This document shows, piece after piece, positions 31,191 to 39,540 of a stretch of DNA of 41,140 bases. The DNA is from Luminiphilus sp. GTDB lineage: Bacteria; Pseudomonadota; Gammaproteobacteria; Pseudomonadales; Halieaceae. The notes beneath the pieces are model-generated. The model worked only from the letters and a program-made list of their open reading frames with translations, did not search any database and had not been told where the DNA came from. The stretch covers positions 1 through 41,140 of the forward strand of contig JADHQG010000010.1 of the NCBI GenBank assembly GCA_016778045.1, given 5' to 3'. Within the stretch, counting starts at the first letter, position 1. The number at the start of each line of letters is the position of its first letter. The position numbers were made by a program, and so were the translations under genes.

Positions 31191-32084
31191 ATGGAGACTT
31201 TCCGTACAAAACTTAGGCAAGTGGACAAAGCCCTGGCCGAAGCAAGCGTGTACTGCGGTCACGGTTATGAATCCGTGCACGATGAAGCGGTGGCATTGGT
31301 GCTGGGTGCTGCTCACCTGGCCCCGAATCAGTCACTGGACCTGTTAGATCAGGCCTACCCGAGCGAGGCAAACGAGCGACTTGACGCGCTGGTGCGGGGT
31401 CGATGCGAGGACAGGATGCCCGTGGCTTATTTGTTGGGAGTGGCGTATCTCGCTGGACTATCGTTCCTGTCGGATCAAAGGGCCCTCGTACCGCGGTCTC
31501 CGATTGCGCATTTGATTGAGGAGGGGCTGATCCCCTGGTGGCGGGGGACTGAGCCGCCGTCTGTGATCGCGGATGTCTGCTGCGGTGGCGGCAGCTTGGG
31601 CATTCTGGCCGCGAAACGTTTCCTCAAGGCCAGAGTGTGGCTGGCTGATCTGGACGCGGATGCGTTGGCGTTAGCTAGCGAAAATATTGCGCGTCATCGC
31701 CTTTCAGACCGCGTCCGATGCGTACAAAGTGACTTGCTGACCCACTTTGGTGAGCAGTCAGTGGATCTGCTGATCGCCAATCCTCCTTATGTTTCCGATC
31801 GGGAAATGTCAGAACTGCCACCTGAATATCGCCAAGAGCCCCGCATCGCCCTGGAGGCCGAAGCGGCAGGCACAGAGTTGGCGGTCCGGTTACTCAGGCA
31901 GGCGCGCTCTGTGCTCAGTGCTGACGGTTTGCTGTTACTGGAGGTCGGGGAGACGCTGGTCGAGTTGGAGGCCAGACTGGAGAGGGTGCCTTTTTTATGG
32001 CTGGATTTGCCGCAAGGCGGGAGTGGTATCGCGGCCATCAGTGCGCAGGAATTACGCGACTGGCACGCTGCCGGCATCCTATAA
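31191..32084 (+). CDS. prmB: PrmB, ribosomal protein uL3 N5-glutamine methyltransferase
   Basis: PrmB methylates a glutamine of ribosomal protein L3 (uL3) using SAM. The 297 residues show the N-terminal helical substrate domain, a Rossmann SAM fold with motif I VIADVCCGGGSLGIL (residues 125-139), acidic loop LADLDADAL, and the glutamine-binding NPPY (197-200). Motif I has a Cys-Cys-Gly-Gly-Gly core rather than the more usual Cys-Thr-Gly-Ser-Gly, a mild variation. It is followed 18 bases later by aroC, the order also seen (reversed) in E. coli, which favours PrmB over its paralogue PrmC. No Shine-Dalgarno sequence precedes the ATG. Confidence 0.92.
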   Translation: METFRTKLRQVDKALAEASVYCGHGYESVHDEAVALVLGAAHLAPNQSLDLLDQAYPSEANERLDALVRGRCEDRMPVAYLLGVAYLAGLSFLSDQRALVPRSPIAHLIEEGLIPWWRGTEPPSVIADVCCGGGSLGILAAKRFLKARVWLADLDADALALASENIARHRLSDRVRCVQSDLLTHFGEQSVDLLIANPPYVSDREMSELPPEYRQEPRIALEAEAAGTELAVRLLRQARSVLSADGLLLLEVGETLVELEARLERVPFLWLDLPQGGSGIAAISAQELRDWHAAGIL

Positions 32085-32102
32085 TGGCGCCCGGAGGCAA
32101 GT

Positions 32103-33209
32103 ATGTCTGGGAATACTTTTGGCAAGCTGTTCACGGTGACCACCTTTGGCGAGAGCCACGGTACGGCACTGGGCTGCATCATTGACGGGTGTCCGCCCGG
32201 ATTGCCGTTATCTGCGGCTGATATGCAGCATGACCTCAATCGTCGCAAGCCTGGCCAGTCGCGGTATACCACCCAGCGCAAAGAGGACGACGAAGTCGAG
32301 ATTCTCTCTGGCACTTTTGAGGGTGTGACCACGGGCACGCCGATCGGCTTGCTGGTGCGCAACCAGGATCAAAAGTCAAAAGATTACAGCAAAATCAAAG
32401 ATTTATATCGACCTGCTCATGCTGACTACACCTATGATCGCAAGTTTGGCATTCGCGATTATCGGGGCGGCGGACGCTCCTCAGCGCGCGAGACGACGAT
32501 GAGAGTGGCGGCTGGGGCCATTGCAAAAAAGTGGTTGGCCACACGTTACGGCGTGACGATCCGCGGTTATCTCAGTGCGCTGGGCCCGCTGGCCGCCAGC
32601 TCGCACGACTGGGATCTGGTAGAGAGCAATCCGTTCTTTTGCGGCGATGCTGATTTGATTCCCCAGCTAGAGACCTATATGCAGGACCTGATTAAGCAAG
32701 GCGATTCCGTGGGCGCGCGCATTAATGTCGTTGCTGACGGCGTCCCTGCTGGGTGGGGCGAGCCTGTCTTCGATCGGCTCGATGCGGATATCGCCCATGC
32801 GATGATGGGTATCAATGCGGTGAAAGGCATAGAAATAGGGGATGGATTCGCCGCGGTGGCGCAGCTTGGCAGTGAGCACCGTGACCTAATCAGCCCCGAT
32901 GGCTTTGTCAGTAATCACGCAGGCGGTACGCTGGGTGGGATTTCATCCGGCCAACCGCTTCGAGTCAGTCTTGCACTGAAGCCTACCTCCAGCATTCGGC
33001 TGCCTGGCGAGACCATAGATACCTCGGGTGCTTCGACGGAGGTGGTGACCACGGGTCGGCATGACCCCTGTGTCGGTATCCGGGCAACGCCCATCGCTGA
33101 GGCCATGTTGGCGCTGGTCTTAATTGATCACGCGCTGCGGCACAGGGGTCAAAACGGTGATGTGAACCTTGAGGTGCCGCCGGTGCCCGGCGTTGCCGGG
33201 CATCAATGA
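32103..33209 (+). CDS. aroC: AroC, chorismate synthase
   Basis: AroC converts EPSP to chorismate, the last common step of aromatic amino acid synthesis, using reduced FMN. The 368 residues start [20 protein letters not shown] and include the histidine of GESHG, the [13 protein letters not shown] motif, and [20 protein letters not shown]. Length is standard. GGAGG lies 6 bases before the ATG. The stop overlaps the next small gene (ATGA). Confidence 0.97.
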   Translation: MSGNTFGKLFTVTTFGESHGTALGCIIDGCPPGLPLSAADMQHDLNRRKPGQSRYTTQRKEDDEVEILSGTFEGVTTGTPIGLLVRNQDQKSKDYSKIKDLYRPAHADYTYDRKFGIRDYRGGGRSSARETTMRVAAGAIAKKWLATRYGVTIRGYLSALGPLAASSHDWDLVESNPFFCGDADLIPQLETYMQDLIKQGDSVGARINVVADGVPAGWGEPVFDRLDADIAHAMMGINAVKGIEIGDGFAAVAQLGSEHRDLISPDGFVSNHAGGTLGGISSGQPLRVSLALKPTSSIRLPGETIDTSGASTEVVTTGRHDPCVGIRATPIAEAMLALVLIDHALRHRGQNGDVNLEVPPVPGVAGHQ

Positions 33210-33418
33210 CCCGTCGGCAGCGGACACGGACCGTTGTTTTGGCGCTTGCCGCCTGTGCAGCACTGTTCTGGGGGGCCATTGACATCGTAGGCGTCCCGGC
33301 TCATCGATTGGCCGTTCAGTTACTGTGGGTGAGTATGGGCGTCGTGGTCGTCATTGGGGCTGCCGCGGCCGCGGGCTGGGCACTCAGCCGTCGACGGCGA
33401 GGGCGCTTGAGGGAATAA
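33206..33418 (+). CDS. Small two-helix membrane protein, function unknown
   Basis: The 70-residue protein has a basic N-terminus (MTRRQRTRT), a membrane helix at about residues 10-28, a second at about 38-60, and a very basic tail (RRRRGR). Both ends should face the cytoplasm under the positive-inside rule. The ATGA overlap with aroC supports translation. I do not recognise the family. Confidence 0.6.
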   Translation: MTRRQRTRTVVLALAACAALFWGAIDIVGVPAHRLAVQLLWVSMGVVVVIGAAAAAGWALSRRRRGRLRE

Positions 33419-33435
33419 CGGCGATCAGGTCACGT

Positions 33436-33468
33436 TATCGGCTGACCGATAGCTCGATCGGATAGACT
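33436..33468 (+). promoter_or_regulatory. Hairpin/dyad and possible weak promoter ahead of the exported methyltransferase
   Basis: TATCGG-CTGA-CCGATA (33436-33451) is a perfect inverted repeat. It overlaps a weak -35-like CTGACC (33442-33447), and TAGACT (33463-33468) could be a -10 with a 15-base spacer. It could be an operator; as a terminator it lacks a T-run. The rest of the 102-base gap holds only the GGAGA ribosome binding site. Confidence 0.3.
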
Positions 33469-33520
33469 CTGCGCACAGTGCAATGTGTGTGAGACAAGAT
33501 GGATATGACAGGAGACAGAT

Positions 33521-34324
33521 ATGTTTAAACGGCAAGGGTTCTGGCTGGCTGCCTTACTTTTTTGTGGCAACGTGACGGGCGCGGATCTGAACTGGGATGC
33601 CGCACTCAACGGTGACCACCGATCTGAGAGCAACCGCGCACGCGACGAGTATCGTCATCCCAAAGAAACGCTTTCTTTCTTCGGGCTGGCGCCGGGCATG
33701 ACGGTGATGGAGGTGTCGCCAGGGGGCGGCTGGTACACCGAAGTATTGGCGCCACTTTTGAAAGACAACGGCACGTTGATTGCTGCGCATTCGAGTGTGA
33801 ACGGCGGCAGCTACGCGCGCCGCTCACTCGGTGGCTTTTTGAAGAAGCTGGGCGAAAAAGATGATGTCTATGGGTCGGTTCAGGTAGTTGCCTTGCAGCC
33901 GCCATCTGCCTTGGGCAACGTGGCGCCAGAGTCTGTTGACCTCGCGGTGGCGTTTCGCAACGTGCACTCTTGGTTGCGGGCGGACCAGGCCGAGATGATG
34001 TTTACCGCCATCGCCGAGACTTTGAAGCCAGGGGGTGTGTTGGGCATCGTGCAGCACCGTGGCAGCGAGGCACTGACAGTGGAGCAAATGAAAAATACGG
34101 CCTATGTCAGTGAAGAAAAGGTCATTGAGCTGGCTGAGTTGGTAGGCCTGGAGCTGGATGGTCGTAGTGAGGTGAATGCCAACCCCAAAGACACCAAGGA
34201 TCACCCGCGAGGTGTCTGGACGCTTCCGCCTTCGTTGGCTGCAGGCGACACTGACAGGGACCGCTATGTCTCGATCGGTGAAAGCGATCGGATGACGCTA
34301 AGATTTGTAAAATCTGCGGAGTAA
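33521..34324 (+). CDS. Exported SAM-methyltransferase-like protein
   Basis: The 267-residue protein has a signal peptide (MFKRQGFWLAALLFCGNVTGA, cleavage near residue 21) and then a class I methyltransferase-like Rossmann fold. Motif I is VMEVSPGGGWYTEVLAP (about 62-78), followed by LKDNGTLIAAHSS, VDLAVAFRNVHSWL in the motif IV position, and LKPGGVLGIVQHR. Such predicted methyltransferases with signal peptides are widespread in marine gammaproteobacteria, but SAM is not expected in the periplasm. Whether it methylates, binds another ligand, or has lost catalysis is unknown. AGGAGA precedes the ATG. tusA follows 4 bases after the stop. Confidence 0.78.
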   Translation: MFKRQGFWLAALLFCGNVTGADLNWDAALNGDHRSESNRARDEYRHPKETLSFFGLAPGMTVMEVSPGGGWYTEVLAPLLKDNGTLIAAHSSVNGGSYARRSLGGFLKKLGEKDDVYGSVQVVALQPPSALGNVAPESVDLAVAFRNVHSWLRADQAEMMFTAIAETLKPGGVLGIVQHRGSEALTVEQMKNTAYVSEEKVIELAELVGLELDGRSEVNANPKDTKDHPRGVWTLPPSLAAGDTDRDRYVSIGESDRMTLRFVKSAE

Positions 34325-34328
34325 CTCG

Positions 34329-34571
34329 GTGACCGAAGCGGAGCCTCAAGAGGCGATAGACGCGGTTGGATTGAAGTGTCCGGAGCCCGTCATGCTGCTT
34401 CATGCCGCGATGAGAAGGCTGACCCCGGGTCAAGAGCTCACGCTTCGAGCCACCGATCCATCCACCGAGCGGGATGTGGCCAATTTTTGTGAATTTCTTG
34501 GTCACACACTCCTGATCGCTCACCGCGAGGGCGATCAGTTTTTGTACCGCATTCGCAAAGCGTCAGAGTGA
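34329..34571 (+). CDS. tusA: TusA, sulfur carrier protein
   Basis: TusA-family proteins (about 80 residues) carry a persulfide on the cysteine of a C-P-x-P motif, here Cys17 in LKCPEPVMLLHAAMRRL. TusA passes sulfur from IscS toward the TusBCD/E relay for 2-thiouridine in tRNA. The 80-residue length, ATDPSTERDVANFCEFLGH segment and lone-domain form fit TusA. The start is GTG 34329. Its closeness to epmC and to the methyltransferase gives a loose translation/modification theme, not proof of a pathway. Confidence 0.88.
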   Translation: MTEAEPQEAIDAVGLKCPEPVMLLHAAMRRLTPGQELTLRATDPSTERDVANFCEFLGHTLLIAHREGDQFLYRIRKASE

Positions 34572-34583
34572 CCCAGACACACC

Positions 34584-35138
34584 ATGTCATTAGCTGGATG
34601 CCCAGAGGCAGATCAATTGGTGGCGCTGTTCAATCAGACTTTTCTCGCTACGGAGAGCACGCTGTTGGAAGGGGGCGCTGAGGAGCCTTTCTACCTGCCG
34701 GGTGCTCCGGCGCGCATCTACTTTAGATTCGATTACCCGCTCAGTGCGCTGCATGAAATCGCCCACTGGTGCGTGGCCGGTGCCCGCCGCCGGCAGATAG
34801 CTGATTACGGCTACTGGTACAGCCCCGACGGGCGCAACGCTGCCGGTCAATCGGCATTTTTTGCCGTCGAAGCCAAGCCCCAAGCACTGGAATCTCTCTT
34901 TTGCGATGCGTGTGGCATTGGCTTTACGCCCAGTGTGGACAACGTGGAGTGCGATGTCGACAGCCGGTTGCTGACAGCTTTCGAGCAGCGCATTGCCCAC
35001 TGGCGACAAACCTATCAGCGCTTGGGGTTGCCGCCCCGAGCAGAGCGCTTCGCGGTGGCGCTAAGGCGTGCTTTCGAAGCAACCGCCTCGCGGGGTACGG
35101 AACCTGCGGTTTTCTCAGTGGAGCAGGTTGCTCAGTGA
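34584..35138 (+). CDS. epmC: EpmC, elongation factor P hydroxylase
   Basis: EpmC (YfcM) hydroxylates the beta-lysylated lysine of elongation factor P, the final step after EpmA and EpmB. The 184 residues match the family in length and contain the hallmark FRFDYPLSALHEIAHWCVAGARRR, of which the HEIAH metal site is at residues 57-61, then DYGYWYSPDGRN and ESLFCDACGI. Its presence implies that EpmA and EpmB are encoded elsewhere in the genome. The ATG lies 12 bases after tusA; the stop overlaps the GTG start of pdxB. Confidence 0.93.
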   Translation: MSLAGCPEADQLVALFNQTFLATESTLLEGGAEEPFYLPGAPARIYFRFDYPLSALHEIAHWCVAGARRRQIADYGYWYSPDGRNAAGQSAFFAVEAKPQALESLFCDACGIGFTPSVDNVECDVDSRLLTAFEQRIAHWRQTYQRLGLPPRAERFAVALRRAFEATASRGTEPAVFSVEQVAQ

Positions 35139-36328
35139 CGGTTGAGCCGCGTGATCTACGCTGGGTGGTGGATGACGTCATCCCCCACACTCCCGCTTTG
35201 TCTGCATTGATGGGTGATGTCAGAGTGATGCCAGGGCGAGCCATTACCCAAGACGCCATCAGCGACGTCGATATTTTGCTGGTCCGCTCTATTACGCCCG
35301 TTAACGCCGCATTGTTGAGTGGTAGTCGGGTGCAATTTGTCGGTACGGCGACAGCGGGTATTGATCACTTTGACGTGGCCGCGATCACCGAGCTTGGCCT
35401 GACATGGGCGGCGGCGCCTGGTTCCAATGCGGTGTCGGTCGTCGAGTACGTGCTGACGGCACTAGCCGAGACGGAATGGCTCAAGGCAGTTTTGTCAGGC
35501 AGTCCAGTGGGGTTGGTAGGTCTGGGGCAAGTTGGCGGTCGCCTTGCTGCTCGCCTGATCCGGTTGGGTGCGACGGTGGTAGCTTACGACCCGAACATTG
35601 AGGCGTGGCCGGCAGGCGTGATAAAGGCCGACTTAAATACGGTGCTGCAACAGCCGGTGATCTCGCTTCATGCCAGCTTGCATGACAGTCAGCCGTTTGC
35701 CAGTCGCGAGATGATTGGCGCTGAGCAGGCGCGGGCCCTGGTGTCGGCGCAGGCAAGTCGGCAGGGCGGCGGATTATTCATTAACGCTGGTAGGGGCGAT
35801 TTAATGTCTCAGGAGGCGCTCAAGGTGATGCTTGAGAGTCCTTGGACGGTGGTGTTAGACACTTGGCCAGGTGAGCCGGTGCTCGCGGGCGATACGTTAG
35901 CCGAGGTGAACTGGGTCTCGCCGCATATTGCCGGGCATTCTGCTCAGGCGAGGGAGCGGGGGAGCGATATGCTGGCCGCCTCAATTAGTCGCTGGTCGAC
36001 GGGGCAGGCAGCTGCCGCCTTACAGCCCGCTGCCGCGACGGCGAGTCCTCCACTCAACGAGCTCGAGAATCGCACATCTGCTGAGGCGGCGGACTGGTTG
36101 ATGCATTTTCTGCTAGATCACAGCGTGCTGCCGAGGGAGGATGCGCGAGTGAGAGCGCGTGGCGTGGCGGGGCTGTCCGCGGCTGACTTCGATGCACTTC
36201 GTAGTCGTTACGCTCAGCCTAATGAGTGGACGGGTAGTCGCATCAAGCTGGAGGAGCGGGATCCAGAGATTGTGGACGTTGCAACGCGCCTCGGCGTGTT
36301 GGTATGTGGTGAGGAGGAAGAAAGGTAA
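35135..36328 (+). CDS. pdxB: PdxB, 4-phosphoerythronate dehydrogenase
   Basis: PdxB oxidises 4-phosphoerythronate in the DXP-dependent pathway to pyridoxal phosphate. The 397 residues form a D-2-hydroxyacid dehydrogenase: N-terminal substrate domain ([15 protein letters not shown]), [11 protein letters not shown], the Rossmann loop [14 protein letters not shown], catalytic region [13 protein letters not shown], and the catalytic histidine in [12 protein letters not shown]. An extra C-terminal dimerisation domain (about 290-397) distinguishes PdxB from SerA-like enzymes. GTG 35135 overlaps the epmC stop as GTGA and starts at the homologous N-terminus; an upstream start at 34901 would read through epmC in another frame. 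The stop shares one base with msrB (TAATG). Confidence 0.93.
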   Translation: MTVEPRDLRWVVDDVIPHTPALSALMGDVRVMPGRAITQDAISDVDILLVRSITPVNAALLSGSRVQFVGTATAGIDHFDVAAITELGLTWAAAPGSNAVSVVEYVLTALAETEWLKAVLSGSPVGLVGLGQVGGRLAARLIRLGATVVAYDPNIEAWPAGVIKADLNTVLQQPVISLHASLHDSQPFASREMIGAEQARALVSAQASRQGGGLFINAGRGDLMSQEALKVMLESPWTVVLDTWPGEPVLAGDTLAEVNWVSPHIAGHSAQARERGSDMLAASISRWSTGQAAAALQPAAATASPPLNELENRTSAEAADWLMHFLLDHSVLPREDARVRARGVAGLSAADFDALRSRYAQPNEWTGSRIKLEERDPEIVDVATRLGVLVCGEEEER

Positions 36329-36741
36329 TGTCAGAGCGAGACAAGGACGAAGCGGCATGGCGCGAACAGCTGACGCCTGAGGAATTTTATGTGCTGCGAG
36401 AGAAAGGCACTGAGCGGGCCTTTACCGGCGAATACTGGAATGTATGGGAGGACGGCAGTTATCAATGCCGCGGGTGTGGCGAGGTGCTATTTCAATCCGA
36501 CACCAAGTTTGACGCTGGGTGTGGTTGGCCGAGTTTTGACCGGCCTGCGTCTGAGGGCGTTATTGAGGAATCGCAGGACACCAGCCACGGCATGATTCGG
36601 ACTGAGGTGTTGTGTCAAAAGTGTGGTGGCCATTTAGGGCATGTCTTTCCGGATGGGCCCACAGAGACCGGACAGCGCTACTGCATCAACAGTCTCTCGA
36701 TCAAGCTCAAGGAGAATGATCAGTCGATTGACGACGACTGA
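36328..36741 (+). CDS. msrB: MsrB, peptide-methionine (R)-S-oxide reductase
   Basis: MsrB repairs methionine-R-sulfoxide in proteins. The 137 residues carry two zinc CXXC pairs (CRGCG and CQKCG), the GCGWPSF substrate loop, [11 protein letters not shown], and the catalytic Cys119 in RYCINSL. No signal peptide is present, so it is cytoplasmic. It is the last gene of the chain that begins with the exported methyltransferase, and is followed after 19 bases by the convergent tRNA genes. Confidence 0.95.
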   Translation: MSERDKDEAAWREQLTPEEFYVLREKGTERAFTGEYWNVWEDGSYQCRGCGEVLFQSDTKFDAGCGWPSFDRPASEGVIEESQDTSHGMIRTEVLCQKCGGHLGHVFPDGPTETGQRYCINSLSIKLKENDQSIDDD

Positions 36742-36760
36742 TTCGTGCGAGGGAGAAAAA

Positions 36761-36836
36761 TGGAGCGGGAAACGAGGTTCGAACTCGCGACCTCAACCTT
36801 GGCAAGGTTGCGCTCTACCAACTGAGCTATTCCCGC
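36761..36836 (-). tRNA. tRNA-Gly (GCC)
   Basis: A 76-base cloverleaf on the minus strand: acceptor GCGGGAA pairing with TTCCCGC, D-loop AGCTCAGTTGGTAGAGC, anticodon GCC in CTTGCCAAG, T-loop GTTCGAA, discriminator T, and an encoded CCA end. A run of five T residues follows the CCA closely on the transcribed strand. Confidence 0.98.
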
Positions 36837-36841
36837 AGAAA

Positions 36842-36917
36842 TGGCGTCCCCTAGGGGGTTCGAACCCCTGTTCCCGCCGTGAAAGGGCGGTGTCCTAGGC
36901 CACTAGACGAAGGGGAC
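36842..36917 (-). tRNA. tRNA-Glu (TTC)
   Basis: A 76-base cloverleaf on the minus strand: acceptor GTCCCCT pairing with AGGGGAC, anticodon TTC in CTTTCAC, T-loop GTTCGAA, discriminator G, and encoded CCA. It is transcribed first, with tRNA-Gly five bases behind it, so one precursor likely carries both. Confidence 0.98.
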
Positions 36918-36943
36918 AGTGATCCCAACAACAGAAGGCGCGC

Positions 36944-36972
36944 ATGTTAGTGAGCCCCCGATGGCGCGTCAA
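36944..36972 (-). promoter_or_regulatory. tRNA operon promoter with GC-rich discriminator
   Basis: On the minus strand TTGACG (36967-36972) and TAACAT (36944-36949) are exactly 17 bases apart, followed at once by GCGCGCC. A strong -35 with a GC-rich discriminator is typical of stable-RNA promoters under ppGpp control. The first tRNA starts 27 bases beyond the -10 element. Confidence 0.8.
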
Positions 36973-37056
36973 GGGCAATTTCAGTTCCTTCTGAAGGGGG
37001 CCGTGATTGGTTACACTACGCCGCTTTCGCAGTAACACCCCCCGGGAATAAGCTTA

Positions 37057-37974
37057 ATGTCGTACGCGCTGGAAATCGAAGGCTTGGAGAAGGTCTATGC
37101 CAATGGCCTGCAAGCGCTGAAAGGCATTGATTTGCGGGTGGCGCAGGGTGATTTCTTCGCGCTGCTGGGACCCAACGGAGCGGGGAAGTCCACGACCATC
37201 GGCGTGATTTGCTCACTCGTCAATAAGACCGCAGGTACTGTGCGTGTGAATGGCGTGGATATCGACGCGGATTTTCCTCGCGCCAAGCGGCATCTGGGTG
37301 TGGTGCCACAGGAATTCAACTTCAATGTCTTTGAGACTGTTGAGGACATTCTGATCCATCAGGCCGGGTACTACGGCATCCCACTCAAAACGGCACTGGA
37401 GCGGATCGACACGTATTTGGCCAAGCTGGGCTTGTTAGAAAAGCGCAAAACCCGGGCCCGCATGCTGTCGGGCGGGATGAAGCGCAGGTTGATGATCGCC
37501 CGAGCACTGATCCATGAGCCCAGCGTTTTAATACTCGATGAGCCCACCGCCGGTGTCGATATTGAGATGCGTCGATCCATGTATGACTTTCTGCGTGAAA
37601 TCAACGAAGCCGGTACGACGATTATCCTGACAACGCATTATCTGGAGGAGGCGGAGAGCCTGTGCCGCAACATCGCCATCATTAACCACGGCGAAATCGT
37701 CACCAATACCTCGATCAAGAATTTGCTGCGTGAGCTCCATTGCGAAACTTTCATTCTGGATTCGCGCCAAGCTTTGCCCGAGACTCTGACGGTTGATGGC
37801 TTCGAGCTGACACGCGTTGATGATTATTGTCTCGAGGCACAGATTGAACAGGGACAAGATCTCGCTGAGCTCATGTCGCAGCTCCATGAGCGGGGCATCA
37901 GCATTTTGAGTATGCGCAATCGGGAAAACCGCTTGGAGCAAATGTTTGTGTCACTGTTGGAGCAGGCGTCATGA
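37057..37974 (+). CDS. yadG: ABC-2 type exporter ATPase (YadG-like)
   Basis: The 305-residue ATPase has Walker A GPNGAGKST (residues 38-46), Q-loop VPQEFNFNVFETV, signature LSGGMKRRL, Walker B VLILDEPTAGVD and switch histidine TTHYLEEAE, then a 70-residue C-terminal extension. Together with the following permease it matches the YadGH pair of E. coli. The transported substrate is unknown in that family, so the symbol marks likeness only. The ATG has GGGAA upstream. A weak -10-like TACACT (37012-37017) lies 39 bases before the ATG without a good -35. Confidence 0.9.
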   Translation: MSYALEIEGLEKVYANGLQALKGIDLRVAQGDFFALLGPNGAGKSTTIGVICSLVNKTAGTVRVNGVDIDADFPRAKRHLGVVPQEFNFNVFETVEDILIHQAGYYGIPLKTALERIDTYLAKLGLLEKRKTRARMLSGGMKRRLMIARALIHEPSVLILDEPTAGVDIEMRRSMYDFLREINEAGTTIILTTHYLEEAESLCRNIAIINHGEIVTNTSIKNLLRELHCETFILDSRQALPETLTVDGFELTRVDDYCLEAQIEQGQDLAELMSQLHERGISILSMRNRENRLEQMFVSLLEQAS

Positions 37975-38744
37975 CGGCCTACGAGCAGTGGGTGGCATTG
38001 CTGACGCTGATGCGCAAGGAGGTGCGCCGCTATACTCGCATCTGGTCGCAAACCTTGCTGCCCTCGGCCATTACGATGTCACTGTACTTTCTCATCTTTG
38101 GCAGCCTCATCGGTTCTAGAATCGGCGAGATGGGCGGTGTTAGCTACATGGAGTTCGTGGTGCCGGGACTCATCATGATGGCCATTGTGACCAACTCCTA
38201 TGCCAACGTGGTGTCGTCTTTCTTTGGCTCGAAGTTTAATAACAGTATTGAAGAGCTGCTGGTATCGCCGACGCCCAACCACATCATTTTATTGGGCTTC
38301 GTCTCGGGTGGGGTCAGTCGAGGCATGTTGGTGGCCGTCATCGTGACCATCGTCGCCTCACTCTTTGTCGATCTCAACATCCATAGTTATCTCGTTGTGG
38401 TTGCGGTGGTGGCGCTGACCTCGATTCTGTTTTCGCTGTGTGGACTGATTAACGCGGTGTTTGCCAACACCTTCGATGACATCAACATTGTGCCCACCTT
38501 CGTGCTGACGCCGTTGACGTATCTTGGCGGTGTTTTTTATTCGCTGGAACTGTTGCCAGACTTCTGGGCGACCGTCTCTCAAGCAAATCCGCTGGTCTAC
38601 GTGGTCAACGCCTTTCGTTTCGGAGTTTTGGGCGTCAGCGATGTCAGCGTGGGCTTCGCCTTCATCATGATCGGTGCCTTTACCTTGGTGGCCTATTTTT
38701 ACGCTGCTCACTTGCTCCGCACGGGCAGGCGTTTGAGGACCTGA
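37971..38744 (+). CDS. yadH: ABC-2 type exporter permease (YadH-like)
   Basis: The 257-residue membrane protein has six predicted helices and the ABC-2 permease layout: an amphipathic N-terminus (MRKEVRRYTRIWSQ), conserved FVVPGLIMMAIVTNSYANVVSSFF and SIEELLVSPTP, and a final hairpin region with LTYLGGVFYSLELLP. ATGA overlap with the ATPase gene links the two. Probable substrates of the class are lipids, polysaccharides or drugs; no choice can be made here. queF starts 5 bases after the stop. Confidence 0.9.
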   Translation: MTAYEQWVALLTLMRKEVRRYTRIWSQTLLPSAITMSLYFLIFGSLIGSRIGEMGGVSYMEFVVPGLIMMAIVTNSYANVVSSFFGSKFNNSIEELLVSPTPNHIILLGFVSGGVSRGMLVAVIVTIVASLFVDLNIHSYLVVVAVVALTSILFSLCGLINAVFANTFDDINIVPTFVLTPLTYLGGVFYSLELLPDFWATVSQANPLVYVVNAFRFGVLGVSDVSVGFAFIMIGAFTLVAYFYAAHLLRTGRRLRT

Positions 38745-38749
38745 CGGAT

Positions 38750-39535
38750 ATGGCCGGTGTGCTGGGTCAAACAGTAGCGGCACCTGAGTCGTATGCGCCG
38801 GCGGTGCTAGAGCGTATCGCTCGAATCAAAGCAGCGGGCGCGCCTGAATTCGGTTGGGATATTTGGCACGCTTACGAACTGTCGTGGTGTGTCGGCACCG
38901 ACGTCTCCCACGCAGTGGGTTGGTTGGCGATACCCGCTGATTCGCCGGCAACCGTTGAATCTAAATCTTTGAAGCTGTACTTCAATTCTCTTAATCACCA
39001 CAACTTCGAGAGCGACGAGGACGCGGTGGCGACGATTGTGCGAGACGTGTCGGCCTGCGTCGGCGCCCCGGTGTCCCTCGACTGCCTGCCGGTATCGGCG
39101 CTGAACGACATTACAGAGGAGCTCGCAGGTGTGAATCTGCCCCCTTGCAGGGTAGATCAAGGCCTTGAGAGAATTGAGTCGGAAATATTGACGCATTCAC
39201 CAGGGAAGGGGAACGTCGTGTCAGAGCACCTTATTAGCCACAGCCTCCGGTCTTTATGTCCGGTCACGGCACAGCCTGACTGGGGCAGTCTATCTATTCG
39301 CTACTCGGGCCAGGCTCTGGATCATGCCAGCGTGTCTCGTTACCTCAGCGGATATCGTTCGCATCAGGGATTTCACGAGCACTGCGTGGAGCAAATCTAT
39401 GCAGACCTGATGACGATGGAGCCTCAGTCCTTAGAGGTCGTGGCGTTTTATCAGCGCCGCGGGGGGATCGATATCACGCCATGGCGCAGTTCCAAACCGC
39501 TGTCGCCGAATCCGCAACGTCTCGGTAGACAGTAG
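38750..39535 (+). CDS. queF: QueF, NADPH-dependent 7-cyano-7-deazaguanine reductase (long form)
   Basis: QueF reduces the nitrile preQ0 to preQ1 on the way to queuosine in tRNA. The 261-residue protein is the long, two-tunnel-fold (type II) form of gammaproteobacteria. It contains the QueF motif ESKSLKLYFNSLNHHNF, and the catalytic Cys170 in SLCPVTAQPDWGSLSI, with the HEHCVEQIYADL segment holding the conserved glutamate/histidine. It follows the exporter permease by 5 bases and precedes the YfiR-like gene by 5 bases. No room exists for a preQ1 riboswitch upstream. Confidence 0.95.
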   Translation: MAGVLGQTVAAPESYAPAVLERIARIKAAGAPEFGWDIWHAYELSWCVGTDVSHAVGWLAIPADSPATVESKSLKLYFNSLNHHNFESDEDAVATIVRDVSACVGAPVSLDCLPVSALNDITEELAGVNLPPCRVDQGLERIESEILTHSPGKGNVVSEHLISHSLRSLCPVTAQPDWGSLSIRYSGQALDHASVSRYLSGYRSHQGFHEHCVEQIYADLMTMEPQSLEVVAFYQRRGGIDITPWRSSKPLSPNPQRLGRQ

Positions 39536-39540
39536 CCACC

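Noticed and set aside
34901-35134. Upstream extension of pdxB by 78 codons
   Set aside because: It lies wholly inside epmC in another frame, and the PdxB homology begins only at GTG 35135.
38700-38749. preQ1 riboswitch ahead of queF
   Set aside because: Only 5 bases separate queF from the preceding gene and no A-rich tail/pseudoknot is visible.
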